Position numbers and translations under genes: made by a program
Shown here: in pieces, positions 37,079 to 50,323 of the stretch
Layout: every line of letters starts with the position of its first letter
Numbering within the stretch: position 1 is the first letter of the stretch
DNA from: Bathynomus jamesi
Lineage: Eukaryota > Arthropoda > Malacostraca > Isopoda > Cirolanidae
Length of the DNA stretch: 64,000 nucleotides
NCBI GenBank assembly: GCA_023014485.1
Contig: JAJOZX010005517.1
Span: 1-64,000 of the forward strand
Direction: 5' to 3'
Notes under the pieces: model-generated
What the model was told of the DNA's origin: nothing
The model's input: only the letters and a program-made list of their open reading frames with translations
The model's database searches: none

Positions 37079-40000
37079 GATTCGTTTTGACGAGGTGTGA
37101 AACTTTATGTATTCTGATTGGCTAACATTTGTCTGACGCAAACGAAGGCACATGTCTAATTGGTTTTCACGTGGGTGTGAATTTTGGACTCTTCCCATTG
37201 GCTCATTTGGGTGTGGCTAAACATTGGATATTCTAATTGATTCGCATGTGGGTGTGTATATGTTAATCTCTTGATTGGTCTTCATTTAGGTGTTTTATGT
37301 AGAAACAATTGGATTAGTTCACACACATTTGTTAATTTTAGAGCCTTTTTAATGCTCCCCATCTGTCTCTGCTGTATCCAATACATTCTGATTCGTTTTG
37401 ACAAGAGTGTGAAACTTCATGTATTCTGATTGGCTGATGTTTGTCTGACGCTAACTAAAGGACATATCTAATTGATTGTCATGTGGGTGTGAATTTTGGG
37501 ACCTTCTTATTGGTTCATATTTGGGTGTGGCTAAACTTTCGATATTCTAATTAGTTCACATATATTTGTTAATTTTAAAGCTTTTTCAATGCTCGTCATC
37601 TGTTTCTGGCTGTATCTAATACATTCGGATCGTTTTGACGAGAGTGTGAAACTTTATGTATTCTGATTGGCTGATATTTGTCTGACGCTAAAGAAGTCAC
37701 ATGGCTAATTGGTTTTCACGTGGTGTGAATTTTGAACCCTTCCCATTGGCTCATATTTGGGTGTGGCTAAACATTGGATATTCTAATTGATTCGCATGTG
37801 GGTGTATGTTAATCTCTGAGTCTTCATTAGGTGTATATGTTAATCTCTTGATTGGTCTTCATTTAGGTGTGTATATGTTAATCTCTTGATTGGTCTTCAT
37901 TTAGGTGTGTTTATATAGAAACAATTGGATTAGTTCACACATATTTGTTAATTTTAGAGCCTTTTTAATGCTCCCCATCTGTCTCTGGCTGTATCCAATA
38001 CATTCGGATTCGTTTTGACAAGAGTGTGAAACTTCATGTATTCCGATTGGCTGATGTTTGTCTGACGCTAACTAAAGGACATATCTAATTGATTCTCATG
38101 TGGGTGTGAATTTTGGGACCTTCTTATTGGTTCATATTTGGGTGTGGCTAAACTTTCGATATTCTAATTGGTTCACATATATTTGTTAATTTTAAAGCTT
38201 TTTCAATGCTCCTCATCTGTTTCTGGCTGTATCTAATACATTCGGATTCGTTTTGACGAGAGTGTAAACTTTATGTATTCTGATTGGCTGATATTTGTTG
38301 ACGCTAACGAAGGCACATGTCTAATTGGTTTTCACGTGGGTGTGAATTTGGACCTTCCCATTGGCTCATATTTGGGTGTGGCTAAACATTGGATATTCTA
38401 ATTGATTCGCATGTGTGTGTATGTTAATCTTGATTGGTCTTCATTTAGTGTGTATATGTTAATCTCTTGATTGGTCTTCATTTAGGTGTGTTTATATAGA
38501 AACAATTGGATTAGTTCACACATATTTGTTAATTTTAGAGCCTTTTTAATGCTCCCCATCTGTCTCTGGCTGTATCCAATACATTCGGATTCGTTTTGAC
38601 AAGAGTGTGAAACTTCATGTATTCCGATTGGCTGATGTTTGTCTGACGCTAACTAAAGGACATATCTAATTGATTCTTTGTGGGTGTGAATTTTGGGACC
38701 TTCTTATTGGTTCATATTTGGGTGTGGCTAAACTTTCGATATTCTAATTGGTTCACATATATTTGTTAATTTTAAAGCTTTTTCAATGCTCCTCATCTGT
38801 TTCTGGCTGTATCTAATACATTCGGATTCGTTTTGACGAGAGTGTGAAACTTTATGTATTCTGATTGGCTGATATTTGTCTGACGCTAACGAGGGCACAT
38901 GTCTAATTGGTTTTCACGTGGGTGTGAATTTTGGACCCTTCCCATTGGCTCATATTTGGGTGTGGCTAAACATTGGATATTCTAATTGATTCGCATGTGG
39001 GTGTGTATGTTAATCTCTTGATTGGTCTTCATTTAGGTGTGTTTATATAAAAACAATTGGATTAGTTCACACATATTTGTTAATTTTAGAGCCTTTTTTA
39101 TGCTCCCCATCTGTCTCTTGCTGTATCCAATACATCCGGATTCGTTTTGACAAGAGTGTGAAACTTCATGTATTCCGATTGGCTGAGTTTGTCTGACGCT
39201 AACTAAAGGACATATCTAATTGATTCTCATGTGGGTGTGAATTTTGGGACCTTCTTATTGGTTCATATTTGGGTGTGGCTAAACTTTCGATATTCTAATT
39301 AGTTCACATATATTTGTTAATTTTAAAGCTTTTTCAATGCTCGTCATCTGTTTCTGGCTGTATCTAATACATTCGGAATCGTTTTGACGAGAGTGTCAAA
39401 CTTTATGTATTCTGATTGGCTGATATTTGTCTGACGCTAACGAAGTCACATGGCTAATTGGTTTTCACGTGGGTGTGAATTTTGAACCCTTCCCATTGGC
39501 TCATATTTGGGTGTGGCTAAACATTGGATATTCTAATTGATTCGCATGTGGGTGTGTATATGTTAATCTCTTGATTGGTCTTCATTTAGGTGTGTATATG
39601 TTAATCTCTTGATTGGTCTTCATTTAGGTGTCTTTATATAGAAACAATTGGATTAGTTCACACATATTTGTTAATTTTAGAGCCTTTTTAATGCTCCCCA
39701 TCTGTCTCTGGCTGTATCCAATACATTCGGATTCGTTTTGACAAGAGTGTGAAACTTCATGTATTCCGATTGGCTGATGTTTGTCTGACGCTAACTAAAG
39801 GACATATCTAATTGATTCTCATGTGGGTGTGAATTTTGGGACCTTCTTATTGGTTCATATTTGGTTGTGGCTAAACTTTCGATATTCTAATTGGTTCACA
39901 TATATTTGTTAATTTTAAAGCTTTTCAATGCTCCTCATCTGTTTCTGGCTGTATCTAATACATTCGGATTCGTTTTACGAGAGTGTGAAACTTTATGTAT

Positions 40001-41411
40001 TCTGATTGGCTGACATTTGTCTGACGCTAACGAAGGCACATGTCTAATTGGTTTTCACGTGGGTGTGAATTTTGGACTCTTCCCATTGGCTCATATTTGG
40101 GTGTGGCTAAACATTGGATATTCTAATTGATTCGCATGTGGGTGTGTATATGTTAATCTCTTGATTGGCTTCATTTAGGTGTGTTTATGTAGAAACAATT
40201 GGATTAGTTCACACATATTTGTTAATTTTAGAGCCTTTTTATGCTCCCCATCTGTCTCTGGCTGTATCCAATACATTCTGATTCGTTTTGACAAGAGTGT
40301 GAAACTTCATGTATTCCGATTGGCTGATGTTTGTCTGACGCTAACTAAAGGACATATCTAATTGATTGTCATGTGGGTGTGAATTTTGGGACCTTCTTAT
40401 TGGTTCATATTTGGGTGTGGCTAAACTTTCGATATTCTAATTGGTTCACATATATTTGTTAATTTTAAAGCTTTTTCAATGCTCCTCATCTGTTTCTGGC
40501 TGTATCTAATACATTCGGATTCGTTTTGACGAGAGTGTGAAACTTTATGTATTCTGATTGGCTGATATTTGTCTGACGCTAACGAAGTCACATGCTAATT
40601 GGTTTTCACGTGTGTGTGAATTTTGACCCTTCCCATTGGCTCATATTTGGGTGTGGCTAAACATTGGATATTCTAATTGATTCGCATGTGGGTGTGTATA
40701 TGTTAATCTCTTGATTGGTCTTCATTTAGGTGTGTATATGTTAATCTCTTGATTGGTCTTCATTTAGTGTGTTTATATAGAAACAATTGGATTAGTTCAC
40801 ACATATTTGTTAATTTTAGAGCCTTTTTTATGCTCCCCATCTGTCTCTGCTGTATCCAATACATTCGGATTCGTTTTGACAAGAGTGTGAAACTTCATGT
40901 ATTCCGATTGGCTGATGTTTGTCTGACGCTAACTAAAGGACATATCTAATTGATTCTCATGTGGGTGTGAATTTTGGGACCTTCTTATTGGTTCATATTT
41001 GGTGTGGCTAAACTTTCGATATTCTAATTGGTTCACATATATTTGTTAATTTTAAAGCTTTTCAATGCTCCTCATCTGTTTCTGGCTGTATCTAATACAT
41101 TCGGATTCGTTTTGACGAGAGTGTGAAACTTTATGTATTCTGATTGGCTGATATTTGTCTGACGCTAACGAAGGCACGTCTAATTGGTTTTCACGTGGGT
41201 GTGAATTTTGGACCCTTCCCATTGGCTCATATTTGGGTGTGGCTAAACATTGGATATTCTAATTGATTCGCATGTGGGTGTGTATATGTTAATCTCTTGA
41301 TTGGTCTTCATTTAGGTGTGTTTATAGAAAAATTGGATTAGTTCACACATATTTGTTAATTTTAGAGCCTTTTTATGCTCCCCATCTGTCTCTGGCTGCA
41401 TCCAATACATC
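37079..41411 (+). repeat. Array block: dimers related to 30.8-33.7 kb
   Basis: A units start near 37079, 37628, 38245, 38825, 39376, 39967, 40518 and 41104, alternating with B units (37390, 38007, 38588, 39139, 39730, 40280, 40868). The unit at 37628 has three 38-mers, the first eroded. Those at 38245, 39376 and 40518 have two. The last B before the degenerate block carries the CGTACTCG variant at 41412. No gene or insertion is seen. Confidence 0.88.
37802..37904 (+). repeat. Triple 38-mer, first copy eroded, in the A1-like unit at 37628
   Basis: The first copy is reduced (CTCTGAGTCTTCATTAGG); the next two are near-perfect. It is the counterpart of 31565-31677. Confidence 0.85.
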
Positions 41412-42280
41412 GTACTCGTTTTACGAGAGTGTGAAACTTCATGTATTCCGATTGGCTGAAGTTTGTCTGACCTAACTAAAGGACATATCTATTGATTCTC
41501 ATGTGGGTGTGAATTTTGGGACCTTCTTATTGGTTCATATTTGGGTGTGGCTAAACATTGGATATTCTAATTGATTCGAATGTGGGTGTGTATATGTTAA
41601 TCTCTTGGTCTTCATTTAGGTGTGTATATGTTAATCTCTTGATTGGTCTTCATTTAGTTGGTTTATATAGAAACAATTGGATTAGTTCACACATATTGTC
41701 TGCATCCAATACATCGTCACACATATTTGGCGCATCCAATACATCCGTACTCGTTTTGACGAGAGTGTGAAACTTCATGTATTCCGATTTGCTGAAGTTT
41801 GTCTGACGCTAACTAAAGGACATATATAGTTGATTCTCATGTGGGTGTGAATTTTGGGACCATCTTATTGGTTCATATTTGGGTGTGGCTAAACATTGGA
41901 TATTCTAATTGATTCGAATGTGGGTGTGTATATGTTAATCTCTTGATTGGTCTTCATTTAGGTGTGTATATGTTAATCTCTTTTATGCCTTTTTTATGCT
42001 CCCAATCTATCTCTGGCTGCATCCAATATATCCGTATCGTTTTGACGAAAGTGTGAAACTTCATGTATTCCGATTGGCTGAAGTTTGTCTGACGCTAACT
42101 AAAGGACATATCTAGTTGATTCTCATGTGGGTGTGAATTTTGGGACCTTCTTATTGGTTCATATTTGGGTGTGGCTAAACTTTCGATATTCTAATTGGTT
42201 CACATATATTGTTAATTTTAAAGCTTTTTCAATGCTCCTCATCTGTTTCTGGCTGTATCTAATACATTCGGATTCGTTTT
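41412..42280 (+). repeat. Degenerate rearranged block, copy 2 (B/A recombinants with micro-duplications)
   Basis: B-type starts lie near 41412, 41747 and 42034. As at 34.0-34.8 kb, the first two are B-front/A-tail recombinants with GATTCGAATGTGG. A direct repeat of CATCCAATACATC separates them, and a 38-mer is fused straight to the unit tail at AATCTCTTTTATGCC near 41.98 kb. This copy is more complete than the one at 34.0 kb, so it shows the original arrangement better. Confidence 0.8.
41686..41746 (+). repeat. Micro-duplicated deletion joint
   Basis: CACACATATTG is fused to TCTGCATCCAATACATCG, and a near copy, CACACATATTTGG-CGCATCCAATACATCC, follows at once. The period is roughly 30 bp. It separates the two B/A recombinant units of the degenerate block. 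Confidence 0.78.
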
Positions 42281-45152
42281 GACGAGAGTGTCAAACTTTA
42301 TGTATTCTGATTGGCTGATATTTGTCTGACGCTAACGAAGTCACATGGCTAATTGGTTTTCAGTGGGTGTGAATTTTGAAACACTTCCCATTGGCTCATA
42401 TTTGGGTGAGGCTAAACATTGGATATTCTAATTGATTCTCATGGGTGTGTATATGTTAATCTCTTGATTGGTCTTCATTTAGGTGTGTATATGTTAATCT
42501 CTTGATTGGTCTTCATTTAGGTGTCTTTATATAGAAACAATTGGATTAGTTCACACATATTTGTTAATTTTAGAGCCTTTTAATGCTCCCCATCTGTCTC
42601 TGGCTGTATCCAATACATTCGGATTCGTTTTGACAAGAGTGTGAAACTTCATGTATTCCGATTGGCTGATGTTTGTCTGACGCTAACTATAGGACATATC
42701 TAATTGATTCTCATGTGGGTGTGAATTTTGGGACCTTCTTATTGGTTCATATTTGGTTGTGGCTAAACTTTCGATATTCTAATTGGTTCACATATATTTG
42801 TTAATTTTAAAGCCTTTTCAATGCTCCTCATCTGTTTCTGGCTGTATCTAATACATTCGGATTCGTTTTAACGAGGGTGTGAAACTTTATGTATTCTGAT
42901 TGGCTAATATTTGTCTGACGCAAACGAAGGCACATGTCTAATTGGTTTTCACGTGGGTGTGAATTTTGGACTCTTCCCATTGGCTCATACTTGGGTGTGG
43001 CTAAACATTGAATATTCTAATTGATTCGCATGTGGGTGTGTATATGTTAATTTCTTGATTGGTCTTCATTTAGGTGTGTTTATGTAGAAACAATTGGATT
43101 AGATCACACATATTTGTTAATTTTAGAGCTTTTTTTATGCTCCCCATCTCTCTCTGGCTGTATCCAATACATTCTGATTCTTTTTGACAAGAGTGTGAAA
43201 CTTCATGTATTCAGATTGGCTGATGTTTTTTCTGAGGCTAACTAAAGGACATATGTAATTGATTCTCATGTGGGTGTGAATTTTGGGACCTTCTTATTGG
43301 TTCATATTAAGTTGTTGCTAAACTTTCGATATTCTAATTGGTTCACATATATTTGTTAATTTTAAAGCTTTTTCAATGCTCGTCATCTGTTTCTGGCTGT
43401 ATCTAATACATTCGGAATCGTTTTGACGAGAGTGTCAAACTTTATGTATTCTGATTCGCTGATATTTGTCTGACGCTAAAGAAGTCACATGGCTAATTGG
43501 TTTTCACGTGGGTGTGAATTTTGAACCCTTCCCATTGCCTCATATTTGGGTGTGGCTAAACATTGGATATTCTAATTGATTCGCACGTGGGTGTGTATAT
43601 GTTAATCTCTTGATTGGTCTTCATTTAGGTGTGTATATGTTAATCTCTTGATTGGTCTTCATTTAGGTGTGTTTATATAGAAACAATTTTATTAGTTAAC
43701 ACATATTTGTTAATTTTAGAGCCTTTTTAATGCTCCCCATCTGTCTCTGGCTGTATCCAATACATTCGGATTCGTTTTGACACGAGTGTGAAACTTCATG
43801 TATTCCGATAGGCTGATGTTTGTCTGAGGCTAACTAAAGGACATATGTAATTGATTCTCATGTGGGTGTGAATTTTGGGACCTTCTTATTGGTTCATATT
43901 TGGGTGTGGCTAAACTTTCGATATTCTAATTAGTTCACATATATTTGTTAATTTTAAAGCTTTTTCAATGCTCGTCATCTGTTTCTGGCTGTATCTAATA
44001 CATTCGGAATCGTTTTGACGAGAGTGTCAAACTTTATGTATTCTGATTGGCTGATATTTGTTTGACGCTAAAGAAGTCACATGGCTAATTGGTTTTCACG
44101 TGGGTTTGAATTTTGAACCCTTCCCATTGCCTCATATTTGGGTGTGGCTAAACATTGGATATTCTAATTGATTCGCATGTGGGTGTGTATATGTTAATCT
44201 CTTGATTGGTCTTCATTTAGGTGTGTATATGTTAATCTCTTGATTGATCTTCATTTAGGTGTGTTTATATAGAAACAATTGGATTTGTTCACACATATTT
44301 GTTAATTTTAGAGCCTTTTTAATGCTCCCCATCTGTCTCTGGCTGTATCCAATACATTCGGATTCGTTTTGACAAGAGTGTGAAACTTCATGTATTCCGA
44401 TTGGCTGATGTTTGTCTGACGCTAACTAAAGGACATATCTAATTGATTCTCATGTGGGTGTGAATTTTAGGACCTTCTTATTGGTTCATATTTGGGTGTG
44501 GCTAAACTTTCGATATTTTAATTAGTTCACCTGTATTTGATAATTTTAAAGCTTTTTCAATGCTCCTCATCTGTTTCTGGCTGTATGTAAAACTTTCGGA
44601 TTCGTTTTGACGAGAGTGTGAAACTTTATGTATTCTGATTGGCTGATATTTGTCTGACGCTAACGAGGGCACATGTCTAATTGGTTTTCACGTGGGTGTG
44701 AATTTTGGACCCTTCCCATTGGCTCATATTTGGGTGTGGCTAAACATTGGATATTCTAATTGATTCGCATGTGGGTGTGTATATGTTAATCTCTTGATTG
44801 GTCTTTATTTAGGTGTGTTTATATAGAAACAATTGGATTAGTTCACTCATATTTGTTAATTTTAGAGCCTTTTTAATGCTCCCCATCTGTCTCTTGCTGT
44901 ATCCAATACATTCTGATTCGTTTTGACAAGAGTGTGAAACTTCATGTATTCAGATTGGCTGAAATTTGTCTGACGCTAACTAAAGGACATATCTAATTGA
45001 TTCTCATGTGGGTGTGAAACTTGGGACCTTCTTATTGGTTCCTATTTGGGTGTGGCTAAACTTTCGATATTCTAATTGGTTCACATATATTTGTTAATTT
45101 TAAAGCTTTTTCAATGCTCCTCATCTGTTTCTGGCTGTATCTAATACTTTCA
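42281..45152 (+). repeat. Array block: A1-rich dimers
   Basis: A units start near 42281, 42860, 43415, 44007 and 44599. Units 42281, 43415 and 44007 are A1 with two 38-mers; 43415 and 44007 are only 592 bp apart, which is adjacent A1 dimers. The stretch 42281-43414 shares GGTGAGGCTAAAC, TATAGG, AACGAGGG, GATTCTTTTTGAC and ATTAAGTTG with 28001-29142 at about 14.27 kb offset. Nothing but satellite is seen. Confidence 0.87.
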
Positions 45153-45469
45153 GATTCGTTTTGACGAGAGTGTGAAACTTTATGTATTCTGATTGGCTGA
45201 TATTTGTCTGACGCTAACGAGGGCACATGTCTAATTGGTTTCCTCGTCGGTGTGAATTTTGGACCCTTCCCATTGGCTCATATTTGGGTGTAGCTAAACA
45301 TTGGATATTCTATTTGATTCGCATGAGGGTGTGAAATTTGGGACCTTCTTATTGGTTCTTATTTGGGTGTGGCTAAACTTTCGATATTCTAATTGGTTCA
45401 CAAATATTTGTTAATTTTAAAGCTTTTTCAATGCTCCTCATCTGTTTCTGGCTGTATCTAATACTTTCA
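45153..45469 (+). repeat. Chimeric A/B unit
   Basis: The joint lies at about 45321-45333 within GCATGAGGGTGTGAAATTT. The private GAGGG and TCCTCGTCGG changes are shared only with the unit at 49139. It opens copy 1 of the tandem 3.97 kb block. Confidence 0.88.
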
Positions 45470-46339
45470 GATTCGTTTTGACGAGTGTGTGAAACTTTAT
45501 GTATTCTGATTGGCTGATATTTGTCTGACGCTAACGAGGGCACATGGCTAATTGGTTTTCTCGTGGGTGTGAATTTTGGACCCTTCCTATTGGCTCATAT
45601 TTGGGTGGTGCTAAACATTGGATATTCTAATTGATTCGCATGTGGGTGTGTATATGTTAATCTCTTGATTGGTCTTCATTTAGGTGTGTTTATATAGAAA
45701 CAATTGGATTAGTTCACACATATTTGTTAATTTTATATCCTTTTTAATGCTCCCCATCTGTCTCTTGGTGTATCCAATACTTTCTGATTCGTTTTGACAA
45801 GAGTGTGAAACTTCATGTATTCCGATTGGCTGATGTTTGTCTGACGCTAACTAAAGGACATATCTAATTGATTCTCATGTGGGTGTGAATTTTGGGACCT
45901 TCTTATTGGTTCATATTTGGGTGTGGCTAAACTTTCGATATTCTAATTGGTTCACATATATTTGTTAATTTTAAAGCTTTTTCAATGCTCCTCATCTGTT
46001 TCTGGCTGTATCTAATACTTTCAGATTCGTTTTGACGAGAGTGTGAAACTTTATGTATTCTGATTGGCTGATATTTGTCTGACGCTAACGAGGGCACATG
46101 TCTAATTGGTTTTCTCGTGTGTGTGAATTTTGGACCCCTCCCATTGGCTCATATTTGGGTGTAGCTAAACATTGGATATTCTAATTGATTCGCATGTGGG
46201 TGTGTATATGTTAATCTCTTGATTGTTCTTCATTTAGGTGTGTTTATATAGAAACAATTGGATTAGTTCACACATATTTGTTAATTTTAGATCCTTTTTA
46301 ATGCTCCCCATCTGTCTCTTGCTGTATCCAATATATTCT

Positions 46340-46814
46340 GATTCGTTTTGACAAGAGTGTGAAACTTCATGTATTCCGATTGGCTGATGTTTGTCTGACG
46401 CTAACTAAAGGACATATCTAATTGATTCTCATGTGGGTGTGAATTTTGGGACCTTCTTATTGGTTCATATTTGGGTGTGGCTAAACTTTCGATATTCTAA
46501 TTGGTTCACATATATTTGTTAATTTTAAAGCTTTTTCAATGCTCCTCATCTGTTTCTGGCTGTATCTAATACATTCTGATTCGTTTTGACAAGAGTGTGA
46601 AACTTCATGTATTCCGATTGGCTGTGTTTGTCTGACGCTAACTAAAGGACATATCTAATTGATTCTCATGTGGGTGTGAATTTTGGGACCTTCTTGTTGG
46701 TTCATATTTGGGTGTGGCTAAACTTTCGATATTCTAATTGGTTCACATATATTTGTTAATTTTAAAGCTTTTTCAATGCTCCTCATCTGTTTCTGGCTGT
46801 ATATAATACATTCG
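46340..46814 (+). repeat. Tandem B-B pair of a different origin
   Basis: Units at 46340 and 46578 are both B, but here the first has the ordinary B tail (GCTCCTCATCTGTTTCTGG). The second carries GGCTGTGTTTGTC and GTTGGTTC. The pair is therefore not the same event as the one at 21369. It is copied at 50324-50791. Confidence 0.86.
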
Positions 46815-49138
46815 GATTCGTTTTGACGAGAGTGTGAAACTTTTTGTATTCTGATTGGCTAACATTTGTCTGACGCAAACGAAGGCACATATCTAATTGG
46901 TTTTCACGTGGGTGTGAATTTTGGACTCTTCCCATTGGCTCACATTTGGGTGTGGCTAAACATTGGATATTCTAATTGATTCGCATGTGGGTGTGTATAT
47001 GTTAATCTCTTGATTGGTCTTCATTTAGGTGTGTTTATATAGAGACAATTGGATTAGTTCACACATATTTGTTAATTTTAGAGCCTTTTTTATGCTCCCC
47101 ATCTGTCTCTTGCTGTATCCTATACATCCGGATTCGTTTTGACAAGAGTGTGAAACTTCATGTTTTCCGATTGGCTGATGTTTGTCTGACGCTAACTAAA
47201 GGACATATCTAATTGATTCTCATGTGGGTGTGAAATTTGGGTCCTTCTTATTGGTTCTTATTTGGGTGTGGCTAAACTTTCGATATTCTAATTGGTTCCA
47301 TATATTTGTTAATTTTAAAGCTTTTTCAATGCTCCTCATCTGTTTCTGGCTGTATCTAATACATTCGGAATCGTTTTGACGAGAGTGTCAAACTTTATGT
47401 ATTCTGATTGGCTGATATTTGTCTGACGCTAAAGAAGTCACATGGCTAATTGGTTTTCACGTGGGTGTGAATTTTGAAACCTTCCCATTGCCTCATATTT
47501 GGGTGTGGCTAAACATTGGATATTCTCATTGATTCGCATGTGGGTGTGTATATGTTAATCTCTTGATTGGTCTTCATTTAGGTGTGTATATGTTAATCTC
47601 TTGATTGGTCTTCATTTAGGTGTGTTTATATAGAAACAATTTTATTAGTTCACACATATTTGTTAATTTTAGAGCCTTTTTAATGCTCCCCATCTGTCTC
47701 TGGCTGTATCCAATACATTCGGATTCGTTTTGACACGAGTGTGAAACTTCATGTATTCCGATTGGCTGATGTTTGTCTGAAGCTAACTAAAGGACATATC
47801 TAATTGATTCTCATGTGGGTGTGAATTTTGGGACCTTCTTATTGGTTCATATTTGGGTGTGGCTAAACTTTCGATATTCTAATTGGTTCACATATATTTG
47901 TTAATTTTAAAGCTTTTTCAATGCTCCTCATCTGTTTCTGGTTGTATCTAATACATTCGGATTCGTTTTGACGAGAGTGTGAAACTTTATGTATTCTGAT
48001 TGGCTGATATTTGTTTGACGCTAACGAGGGCACATGTCTAAATTGTTTTCACGTGGGTGTGAATTTTGGACCCTTCCCATTGGCTCATATTTGGGTGTGG
48101 CTAAACATTGGATATTCTAATTCATTCGCATGTGGGTGTGTGTATGTTAATCTCTTGATTGATCTTCATTTACGTGTGTATATGTTAATCTCTTGATTGG
48201 TCTTCATTTAGTTGTGTTTATATAGAAACAATTGGATTAGTTCACACATATTTCTTAATTTTAGAGCCTTTTTAATGCTCCCCATCTGTCTCTGGCTGTA
48301 TCCAATACATTCTGATTCGTTTTGACAAGAGTGTAAAACTTCATGTATTCCGATTGGCTGTGTTTGTCTGACGCTAACTAAAGGACATATCTAATTGATT
48401 CTCATGTGGGTGTGAATTTTGGGACCTTCTTTTTGGTTCATATTTGGGTGTGGCTAAACTTTCGATATTCTAATTGGTTCACATATATTTGTTAATTTTA
48501 AAGCTTTTTCAATGCTCCTCATCTGTTTCTGGCTGTATATAATACATTCGGATTCGTTTTGACGAGAGTGTGAAACTTTTTGTATTCTGATTGGCTAACA
48601 TTTGTCTGAAGCTAACGAAGGCGTCTAATTGGTTTTCATGTGGGTGTGAATTTTGGACTCTTCCCATTGCCTCATATTTGAGTGTGGCTAAACATTGGAT
48701 ATTCTAATTGATTAGCACGTGGGTGTGTATATGTTAATCTCTTGATTGGTCTTCATTTAGTTGTGTATATGTTAATCTCTTGATTGGTCTTCATTTAGGT
48801 GTGTTTATATAGAAACAATTTTATTATTTCACACATATTTGTTAATTTTAGAGCCTTTTTAATGCTCCCCATCTGTCTCTGGCTGTATCGAATACATTCG
48901 GATTCGTTTTGACACGAGTGTGAAACTTCATGTATTCCGATTGGCTGATGTTTGTCTGACGCTAACTAAAGGACATATCTAATTGATTCTCATTTGGGTG
49001 TGAATTTTAGGACCTTCTTATTGGTTCATATTTGGGTGTGGCTAAACTTTCGATATTTTAATTGGTTCACCTGTATTTGTTAATATTAAAGCTTTTTCAA
49101 TGCTCCTCATCTGTTTCTGGCTGTATGTAATACTTTCG

Positions 49139-49455
49139 GATTCGTTTTGACGAGAGTGTGAAACTTTATGTATTCTGATTGGCTGATATTTGTCTGACGC
49201 TAACGAGGGCACATGTCTAATTGGTTTCCTCGTCGGTGTGAATTTTGGACCCTTCCCATTGGCTCATATTTGGGTGTAGCTAAACATTGGATATTCTATT
49301 TGATTCGCATGAGGGTGTGAAATTTGGGACCTTCTTATTGGTTCTTATTTGGGTGTGGCTAAACTTTCGATATTCTAATTGGTTCACAAATATTTGTTAA
49401 TTTTAAAGCTTTTTCAATGCTCCTCATCTGTTTCTGGCTGTATCTAATACTTTCA
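49139..49455 (+). repeat. Chimeric A/B unit
   Basis: This is the counterpart of the unit at 45153 in the second 3.97 kb copy, with the joint at about 49308-49320. No difference from its partner was noticed over the downstream half. Confidence 0.9.
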
Positions 49456-50323
49456 GATTCGTTTTGACGAGTGTGTGAAACTTTATGTATTCTGATTGGC
49501 TGATATTTGTCTGACGCTAACGAGGGCACATGGCTAATTGGTTTTCTCGTGGGTGTGAATTTGGACCCTTCCTATTGGCTCATATTTGGGTGGTGCTAAA
49601 CATTGGATATTCTAATTGATTCGCATGTGGGTGTGTATATGTTAATCTCTTGATTGGTCTTCATTTAGGTGTGTTTATATAGAAACAATTGGATTAGTTC
49701 ACACATATTTGTTAATTTTATATCCTTTTTAATGCTCCCCATCTGTCTCTTGGTGTATCCAATACTTTCTGATTCGTTTGACAAGAGTGTGAAACTTCAT
49801 GTATTCCGATTGGCTGAGTTTGTCTGACGCTAAACTAAAGGACATATCTAATTGATTCTCATGTGGGTGTGAATTTTGGGACCTTCTTATTGGTTCATAT
49901 TTGGGTGTGGCTAAACTTTCGATATTCTAATTGGTTCACATATATTTGTTAATTTTAAAGCTTTTTCAATGCTCCTCATCTGTTTCTGGCTGTATCTAAT
50001 ACTTTCAGATTCGTTTTGACGAGAGTTTGAAACTTTATGTATTCTGATTGGCTGATATTTGTCTGACGCTAACGAGGGCACATGTCTAATTGGTTTTCTC
50101 GTGTGTGTGAATTTTGGACCCCTCCCATTGGCTCATATTTGGGTGTAGCTAAACATTGGATATTCTAATTGATTCGCATGTGGGTGTGTATATGTTAATC
50201 TCTTGATTGTTCTTCATTTAGGTGTGTTTATATAGAAACAATTGGATTAGTTCACACATATTTGTTAATTTTAGATCCTTTTTAATGCTCCCCATCTGTC
50301 TCTTGCTGTATCCAATATATTCT

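Larger units (their letters stand above)
45153..49138 (+). repeat. Tandem 3.97 kb higher-order block, copy 1
   Basis: The ordered units 45153 (A/B chimera), 45470, 45786, 46024, 46340, 46578 (second B in a row), 46815, 47131, 47368, 47722, 47960, 48314, 48551 and 48901 are repeated immediately downstream starting at 49139. Exact rare marks shared by both copies include TCCTCGTCGG, GAGTGTGTGAAAC, TTTATATCC, GATTGTTCTTC, CTAAATTGTTTTC, GTGTAAAACTTC and GATTAGCACGTGG. It contains 14 A or B units. Confidence 0.92.

Noticed and set aside
46815..47367. GAGACAATTGG and CAATTG palindromes as possible regulatory dyads
   Set aside because: They are ordinary unit variants at the module joint of A; no longer dyad or stem was found.
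48011..48196. Identical 61-codon reading frame here and at 51985-52170, suggesting a conserved peptide
   Set aside because: The identity is explained by the 3.97 kb block duplication. Related copies elsewhere are broken by indels.
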